From assembly GCA_050944035.1 (NCBI GenBank), contig JBMNQH010000005.1, forward strand, positions 80,793-144,792: a stretch of DNA of 64,000 bases, written 5' to 3'. Position numbers and translations under genes: made by a program. Source of the DNA: JBMNQH01 sp050944035. Its GTDB lineage: Bacteria > Bacillota > Clostridia > Oscillospirales > Oscillospiraceae. Shown here one piece after another: positions 58,719 through 64,000 of this stretch. The notes under the pieces were generated by a model, which saw nothing but the letters and a program-made list of their open reading frames with translations, was not told the DNA's origin and ran no database searches. How positions within the stretch are numbered: the stretch's first letter is position 1; every line of letters begins with the position of its first letter.

Positions 58719-60806
58719 CTATTCAACACCGCGATAATAGAGCCCGCGGGTTGCATCATTGGGTTTGTAGCTGGAGAAACCGAGGTAGCTTTCTGCAATG
58801 TCCTCACACTCGTGCGGGCTCTCAGTAGTAAACATCAGACGCACACCCCAAAGACCCATGTGTTCATAGGCTGTGTGTTTGTCGGCCAAATACAGCCTGT
58901 GTGCATTGAGAATTACATTGCGGCATCCAAATTCGCGGACCACAGGGAGCCGGGAACCTTTTCGGTCGCTCAGCATAATGTTTTTGTCGCACATGCACTT
59001 ACCATAGGTGTTTTGAATTACGCATTGGTCGGAAACCATGAGCGGGAGACGGCCATAGACAATCAATTCGGTATCCAGTGGTTTGATCAGATCCCGAATC
59101 TGGGACAGCCGCAGTTCAAAGGATGCAGTTGCGGAGAGAAATCCCAGTTCCTGCATTGTGCCCATGGAATAGGAGTTAAACAAATTCATACCAAAGTCCG
59201 CACGGATCTCAAATCCTGCCATACGTGCCAGTTTGATATGGCCGATGTTGCCAATCAGTGCCTGGCGGACACCGAAATCCCGCACTTTTTTGAGCAGCAG
59301 CCCCACCTTCACCAGTTCACTGTCCGCAATGATGCGGGGCAGCACAACAACAGGGATAGAGCCAGCATCGAGAAATAGTTTCAAACGATTGAAGTGCTCT
59401 GCCATAACTTCCAGCGGGACATAGAGACAGTGCGGCTTCAAAGAAGCGAGCTTGGGCGTCAACTGTTTTGCATTGAGAACCTGGAAGTTCAGATAGGGCT
59501 TGCTGTAACCAGGGGCGTTGAGGGGATGCGGAGGGAAGTCCTGATGCCGCCGATTACAGAGTTGTTTGCGTAAAACGGTCAGCTGTGCGATCAGCTGCCG
59601 CCGCATATCATTCAGTGTGGAGGTCGGGATAAACAGTCCCGGTTGCACAGAAGAGGCCACCTTGACGCAGACGTAAGGGGAACCACCGGTTTTTACCAGT
59701 TGCTTTTCAAAGGTTTCGGCGGTGAGTCCGGCACCTGTTGCAGTTTCCGGAACCGGCCCCTGCACGGTGGCATGGTTGCCATCCAGATCTTCGATTGCAA
59801 TCTGCACCGGAACATTGGCTGCCATGACCGCATAGAAGTTGACCGGTACGCGCTGGCGTTCGGTGTTGGAATATTCCCGTCTTGCAGCGGCGAACAGACG
59901 CCTGCTGTCACCGTCCGGTTCTTCCCGTACGCCGAGCATATCCAGACCTTTGTTTCCGGTGTAGTAGCCATCTGTGAAACCCTGACGGGAGAACGCCAGA
60001 TCCAATTGCTGCAAATCAGCGCTGGTAGGCGGCAATTTGGTTTTGATTGCGCGGGCATAGATTTCTGTTACAACAGCGGTATATTCCGGACGTTTTTTTC
60101 GCCCTTCAATTTTTACGCAGGAGACACCGGCTGCTTCCAGTTCCTGCAAGTGCTGGATCAGGCAATTGTCCTTCAGACTGAGCGGATATTCCGTGCTACG
60201 CCCGCCGGTGCTGTACTTCAGACGGCAGGGCTGTGCGCACAGGCCGCGATTGCCGCTGCGGCGACCGATCAGAGAACTCATATAGCATTGACCGGAATGA
60301 CAGTAACACAGTGCGCCATGGACAAACACTTCGGTTTCAATGGGGGAATTCTGTGCGATGTATCGGATTTGTTCAATGTTGAGTTCACGGGCAAGGACGA
60401 CACGGGAAGCGCCGAGTGCAGCGGCGGCTTCCGCACCGGCCAGGCTGTGGACACTCATCTGAGTGCTGGCATGAAGCGGAATGTCGGGAACGACAGTTTT
60501 TAACACCTTCATCAGGCCAAAATCCTGTACGAGGATGGCATCTGCTCCGAGTTCGCTGGCACGGATGGCCAGTTTTGCCACTTCAGCCAGTTCGCGGTCG
60601 CTGGCTAGTGTGTTGAGTGTGACATACACCTTGCAGCCCCGGACCCGGCAGTACTGTACCGCAGCTTCAAATTCTTCCTCTGTAAAATTATGGGCTTCTC
60701 TACGCGCGTTAAACGGGCCAAAGCCCATGTATATGGCATCCGCCCCGCTCTGCACCGCGGCGACAACAGCCTCCGGGGAACCAGCGGGGGAAAGAAGTTC
60801 TAACAT
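58719..60806 (-). CDS. U32 family peptidase with DUF3656 region
   Basis: 695 residues. The N-terminal TIM-barrel U32 domain starts MLELLSPAGSPEAVVAAVQS and includes the signature EVFVHGALCYCHSGQCYMSS and RSGNRGLCAQPCR near 165-195, with cysteines for an iron-sulfur cluster. A DUF3656 region and a second U32-like part (YLNFQVLNAKQLTPKL on) follow. The E. coli relative RlhA hydroxylates C2501 of 23S rRNA, so an rRNA or tRNA modification role is likelier than proteolysis. AGGAG is 10 bases from the ATG at 60806; the much longer upstream frame is noncoding. Confidence 0.92.
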   Translation of the reverse strand: MLELLSPAGSPEAVVAAVQSGADAIYMGFGPFNARREAHNFTEEEFEAAVQYCRVRGCKVYVTLNTLASDRELAEVAKLAIRASELGADAILVQDFGLMKVLKTVVPDIPLHASTQMSVHSLAGAEAAAALGASRVVLARELNIEQIRYIAQNSPIETEVFVHGALCYCHSGQCYMSSLIGRRSGNRGLCAQPCRLKYSTGGRSTEYPLSLKDNCLIQHLQELEAAGVSCVKIEGRKKRPEYTAVVTEIYARAIKTKLPPTSADLQQLDLAFSRQGFTDGYYTGNKGLDMLGVREEPDGDSRRLFAAARREYSNTERQRVPVNFYAVMAANVPVQIAIEDLDGNHATVQGPVPETATGAGLTAETFEKQLVKTGGSPYVCVKVASSVQPGLFIPTSTLNDMRRQLIAQLTVLRKQLCNRRHQDFPPHPLNAPGYSKPYLNFQVLNAKQLTPKLASLKPHCLYVPLEVMAEHFNRLKLFLDAGSIPVVVLPRIIADSELVKVGLLLKKVRDFGVRQALIGNIGHIKLARMAGFEIRADFGMNLFNSYSMGTMQELGFLSATASFELRLSQIRDLIKPLDTELIVYGRLPLMVSDQCVIQNTYGKCMCDKNIMLSDRKGSRLPVVREFGCRNVILNAHRLYLADKHTAYEHMGLWGVRLMFTTESPHECEDIAESYLGFSSYKPNDATRGLYYRGVE

Positions 60807-61000
60807 ATTTGTTGATCTCCTGCTTTCGTTGGCACAAAAGGGTTTGATCCCTGAAATTTGTGTGAATTCGACGAACCTATGGTCGTACTGAGTTATTATA
60901 ACACAGAATGTCATATTGCTACAAGTGCAATTTGATGTTATAATACCAACCATAGCACAGTTTTTTGAACCGGCACGAATCAAGCGGAGGAATGGAGAAT

Positions 61001-61963
61001 ATGGAGACCAGAAAATACAGTTTTGCAGGAGGATTTTGTCTATCAATCCCGCCTGAGACAGTGGACAAGCTGCTGTCAACAGCAGACGGTACCTGTGCGC
61101 TGGTCTATCTTTATATTCTGCGCCACAACGGAGAACTTTCTGTGGAAAAAGCCTCTGTCGAGTTGCGGCGGACAGAACGGGAGCTTTCCGCTGCGGTAGA
61201 AAAACTTGCCTCCATGGGATTGATTGCGGCGCCCAGTGCCCGCGCAATCGCATTGCAACCGGATGAGATTCCCGAGTATACCACAGAAGATGTGGTTCGG
61301 CGCTCTGCGACGGATAGCGAGTTCGGTGCAGTGGTGGAAGATGCGCAGCGTATTTTTGGACATATTCTGTCGGCACCGGATCTGAAACGGCTGTTTGGAC
61401 TCTATGATTTTCTTGGCCTCTCAGGTGAAATCATCTTGATGCTGATTCATTTTTGTTGTGAAGAATTTGCTGAGAAATATGGCTCCGGCCGAATACCCTC
61501 TATGCGGTACATCGAGAAAGAGGCGCGGAGATGGGTGGATCGGGAAATTTATACCATGGAGCGTGCGGAAGCATATATCCGCAATGAAAAGGAAAAACAG
61601 GATGCAGTGATGCAGGTGAAGCAGGTTCTGCAAATCCGTGGGCGCGATCTTTCCGCTACAGAGCGGAAATACGTCAGTGATTGGCTGGATAAAGGGTTTG
61701 GAGTAGAAGCGCTTGCCATCGCCTACGATCGTACTGTCGTAAAAACTGGACGGCTGCAATGGAAATATATGAATTCTATTGTAGAAAACTGGCATGAGAA
61801 GAATTTACATACACCCGAAGAAATCGAGCAGGGCGATGTTTTACCCGCTCGAACTGCATCGGAACGGCGGAATGGCGCGTTCGCACCGTCTGTGCCGCAG
61901 CAGGACGATCTGGATTTGATGGAAGCGCGTATCCTGGGCGGTTTTTCGGGAAAAAAACCGTGA
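61001..61963 (+). CDS. DnaD domain protein
   Basis: 320 residues: an N-terminal winged-helix part (about 1-90) and a DnaD-like helical domain (about 110-190; LSGEIILMLIHFCCEEFAE, RYIEKEARRWVDREIYTMER), then a second region with YMNSIVENWHEKN, the YxxxI/WxxxN-type primosome motif. DnaD helps load the replicative helicase at origins or restart sites. ATGs at 60992 and 61001 compete; spacing from GGAGG favours 61001. It is followed 15 bases later by the DnaC-like gene, as in primosome loader pairs. Confidence 0.9.
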   Translation: METRKYSFAGGFCLSIPPETVDKLLSTADGTCALVYLYILRHNGELSVEKASVELRRTERELSAAVEKLASMGLIAAPSARAIALQPDEIPEYTTEDVVRRSATDSEFGAVVEDAQRIFGHILSAPDLKRLFGLYDFLGLSGEIILMLIHFCCEEFAEKYGSGRIPSMRYIEKEARRWVDREIYTMERAEAYIRNEKEKQDAVMQVKQVLQIRGRDLSATERKYVSDWLDKGFGVEALAIAYDRTVVKTGRLQWKYMNSIVENWHEKNLHTPEEIEQGDVLPARTASERRNGAFAPSVPQQDDLDLMEARILGGFSGKKP

Positions 61964-61978
61964 GATTGAGGTGAAAAC

Positions 61979-62977
61979 ATGGCGCTGGATGGCAAGTTGC
62001 TGGCAGAAGCCAGAGAGGATTTGGAGCAAATCCGAGAGAAAAACAGAACAGAATTGTCCCGTCGGCGTGATGAAGTGTTTGGGAAACTGCCGGAGCTGCG
62101 ACAGATTGACCGCAGGTTGCGCATGATGATGAGTGAAGTGATTGCTGCAACCCTGAAAGGAGACGCCGAGCAAATCGCAGCACTGGAGCAGGAGAGTCTG
62201 GATCTGCAGACCCGGTCTGCCGAGTGCCTGGTAGAGCATGGCTATCCTGCCGACTATCTGGAAGAAATTGTGCAGTGTCAGAAGTGCCACGACAGCGGCT
62301 ATGTGGACGGTAAACTCTGTGCCTGCCTGCGGACATTGTATGATGCCCGTGCGGCAAAAGGACTCAGCAGCCTTCCCGGACTGGGAACGGCATCGTTTGA
62401 AACCTTTGATCTTAGCTATTACGATACAGCTCCTGACCCGGCAACGGGCATTTCCCCTCGTCGGCGTATGGAGCGCGCTTTGACTCTGGCAAAGGGATAT
62501 GCCGCCGGATTCGGCAGCGATTCCCCGAATCTGCTGTTTCAGGGGGGGACTGGTTTGGGAAAGACGTTTTTGTCCTCCTGTATTGCCCGCATAGTTGCTT
62601 CGCAAGGGCACTCTGTGGTTTATGAGACAGCAGTTGCAGCTTTGGAAGCATTTGAGGTCCGCAAGTTTTCCCGCGATCCAGAGGAAAGCAACCAAGCGGA
62701 AAGCAGAACCCGCCGGTATCTCCATTGTGATTTGATGATTTTGGATGATCTGGGGACAGAGATGGTGACGGCATTTTCCACCAGTGCATTGTATACCCTG
62801 ATTAACAGCCGATTAACCAGCGGAAAAAAAACAATCATCAGCACAAACCTGACGATGGAAGAACTTCGCAGAGTTTATACTCCGCAGATCCTTTCCCGTC
62901 TGGAGGGGGAATATTTCAGCCTGCTGTTTGCCGGACGTGACATCCGTGTTCTGAAAAAAGAGCGCGGCATTCCCTGA
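61979..62977 (+). CDS. DnaC/DnaI-like helicase loader ATPase
   Basis: 332 residues. A helical N-terminus with a zinc motif (C100, C103, C114, C116 in QCQKCHDSGYVDGKLCAC) leads to an AAA+ ATPase: Walker A GGTGLGKT at 189-196, Walker B LMILDDLGTE near 243 and sensor-1 STNLTMEEL. This matches DnaI/DnaC-type loaders that open the replicative helicase ring; IstB transposition helpers are related, but the DnaD neighbour argues for replication. GAGGTG is about 6 bases before the ATG. Confidence 0.93.
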   Translation: MALDGKLLAEAREDLEQIREKNRTELSRRRDEVFGKLPELRQIDRRLRMMMSEVIAATLKGDAEQIAALEQESLDLQTRSAECLVEHGYPADYLEEIVQCQKCHDSGYVDGKLCACLRTLYDARAAKGLSSLPGLGTASFETFDLSYYDTAPDPATGISPRRRMERALTLAKGYAAGFGSDSPNLLFQGGTGLGKTFLSSCIARIVASQGHSVVYETAVAALEAFEVRKFSRDPEESNQAESRTRRYLHCDLMILDDLGTEMVTAFSTSALYTLINSRLTSGKKTIISTNLTMEELRRVYTPQILSRLEGEYFSLLFAGRDIRVLKKERGIP

Positions 62978-62994
62978 TAGGAGAGGTGATCGAT

Positions 62995-63990
62995 GTGCAA
63001 CATGAGATTACAAGACGTATCCCACTTTTGGACGAGGAGGGAAAGCTGACACAAATCGGGTTTGCCAGGAGGCTGCTCCCTGCCTACCGGCGTCAGGATA
63101 TTCGGGCGAAAAGCAGAATGATCCGGGAACGGGAATGTTATTTTATTGGAAATCCCCGGTTTGCGGTGTTGCTTTCTGTTTCCCTGAGCGGGAACAGCAG
63201 TGTCAATTCAATTTCTTTGGCAGATTTTGAGGCTGTTTCAGTGGAAACCTGTACCAAACGGCGGCGATTTTTCAATAAAAGTGTAACCATGTCCGAACAG
63301 GCGGAAAACGGAGATACCTCCAGTTTTGGAAAACACCACAGCATCTATTTCAAAAATAACCATGGACTCCGCACGCTGGTTGCACAGGTGGAGCAGTTTG
63401 GTCAGGAGGGTTCCTTCTATCTTCGTGCAGAGTTATCAGAGCCGCCCGAAGAATCTCTGGTCACGGCAAGTCCTTGTGGGGAAGCAGGATTTCGCTTTGC
63501 CCAGCACCAGAACTGGATGCGCGTCCAAGGGCAGATTTGCTATGGAAGTGAAGTCTGGGTACTCAATCCGTCTGACAGTTTTGCGACACTGACCTGGGAG
63601 CGCGGTACTTGGAAACCCTACTCTACCGGGTGGATTTGTAGTGGATCTGGCGTTACAGATGATGGAAGACCATTTGGAATGCATCTTTCCTCAGAAGCAC
63701 AGGGTGGTGTGCTGGAAAATATGGTGTTTTTGGATGGAAAAGGGTATCCTCTGGAGGAAATTTCCTTTACCAGGCCAAGGGGGCGAAATAAAACGATGCC
63801 TTGGTGTATCCAGAATGCGGGGCTGGATCTGAAATTTGTTCCCCTGTTGGATGTGACAGAACGGATTGGCAAGGAGAAGGTACGCCGTGTCTACGGTCAC
63901 TACAGTGGAACAGTGACACTAGAAAATGGTTTAGCTTGTTCTGTTGTCAATCTTGTGGGTTTGGCGGAGCAGACCGATCGAAAACAATAA
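62995..63990 (+). CDS. DUF2804 domain-containing protein
   Basis: 331 residues, predicted beta-rich without signal peptide. MQHEITRRIPLLDEEGKLTQ at the start matches DUF2804 proteins, as do FNKSVTMSEQAENG near 95, the WERGTWKPYSTGWICSGSG zone near 200, and DVTERIGKEKVRRVYGHYSG near 285. Function unknown. The start is GTG at 62995, 8 bases after GAGAGG; a GTG at 62986 is too close to that site. It follows the DnaC-like gene by 17 bases, so it may share its transcript without sharing its function. Confidence 0.87.
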   Translation: MQHEITRRIPLLDEEGKLTQIGFARRLLPAYRRQDIRAKSRMIRERECYFIGNPRFAVLLSVSLSGNSSVNSISLADFEAVSVETCTKRRRFFNKSVTMSEQAENGDTSSFGKHHSIYFKNNHGLRTLVAQVEQFGQEGSFYLRAELSEPPEESLVTASPCGEAGFRFAQHQNWMRVQGQICYGSEVWVLNPSDSFATLTWERGTWKPYSTGWICSGSGVTDDGRPFGMHLSSEAQGGVLENMVFLDGKGYPLEEISFTRPRGRNKTMPWCIQNAGLDLKFVPLLDVTERIGKEKVRRVYGHYSGTVTLENGLACSVVNLVGLAEQTDRKQ

Positions 63991-64000
63991 AGACTGTACC

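Noticed and set aside
60807..61376. Upstream extension of the U32 peptidase frame to 885 residues
   Set aside because: It would overlap the divergent dnaD gene; the family N-terminus and an AGGAG site fix the start at 60806.
1..64000. Mobile elements, prophage, CRISPR arrays, tRNA or rRNA genes
   Set aside because: No transposase or integrase, no spaced direct-repeat array, and no cloverleaf or rRNA sequence was recognised by eye; a small tRNA could still be missed without a scan.

Overview
The window looks like chromosome of a spore-forming, low-to-mid-GC Clostridia bacterium, most likely from the Oscillospiraceae/Ruminococcaceae side of the Firmicutes. The evidence is a set of sporulation genes (spoIIP and both dipicolinate synthase subunits), a T-box leader over hisS-aspS, strong GGAGG ribosome binding sites, frequent TTG and GTG starts, and oxygen-defence genes typical of anaerobes (rubredoxin, reverse rubrerythrin, a PerR-like Fur protein). 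Placement below order level is inference. I see no rRNA, tRNA, CRISPR array, insertion sequence, prophage or attachment site. Almost all of it is housekeeping core genome, so unusual features are found mainly in leaders, gene pairings and diverged proteins.

Layout. 1-1.3 kb: an ACT/PFL protein pair. 1.3-6.9 kb: arginine operon argG-argC-argJ-argB-argD on the minus strand, with an ArgR-type operator over its promoter. 7.2-11.8 kb: pnp, rpsO and typA, with structured leaders before pnp and rpsO. 12.1-17.9 kb: xpt and a BMP-type nucleoside ABC transporter. 18-21.9 kb: a DMT transporter and a thiamine operon thiN-thiE-HAD phosphatase-thiM. 22-23.5 kb: a PII-like protein translationally coupled to a CPA2 antiporter. 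23.8-26.4 kb: Mrp/NBP35, YfbR, DUF896 and YjjG. 26.4-27.8 kb: thyA-folA. 28-29.4 kb: dpaA-dpaB. 29.7-33.6 kb: DUF3793-flavodoxin, DUF1643, RarD, a VOC protein and a small XRE regulator. 33.7-37 kb: a CofE-like ligase, rubredoxin, rubrerythrin, Fur and a CBS protein. 37-41.1 kb: spoIIP, a TSCPD protein, a SleB/CwlJ-type hydrolase, a zinc-ribbon membrane protein and rsmG. 41.3-45.9 kb: lepA, an XRE regulator, pta, mntP and tadA. 45.9-54.1 kb: a long T-box-controlled operon hisS-aspS-yifB-thiI-cinA-phosphoribosyltransferase. 54.1-60.8 kb: a cell-shape cluster U32 peptidase-maf-mreC-mreD-PBP2-mgsA. 61-64 kb: dnaD-dnaC-like primosome genes and a DUF2804 gene.

How it works together. The arginine genes make arginine precursors from glutamate by the acetyl-cycle (ArgJ). 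The thiamine genes join HMP-PP and thiazole phosphate to TMP; the HAD enzyme probably removes the phosphate and ThiN then makes TPP. Xpt and the BMP transporter serve purine salvage. ThyA, DHFR, YfbR and YjjG handle pyrimidine and folate metabolism. The Fur-rubrerythrin-rubredoxin block detoxifies peroxide. No strong candidate for a wholly new system appears. The best leads are the HAD enzyme in the thiamine operon, a methylglyoxal synthase homologue lacking its catalytic aspartate, the PII-antiporter pair, an overlapping Asp/His specifier in the T-box, a CofE homologue without F420 context, and an unexplained thiN leader.
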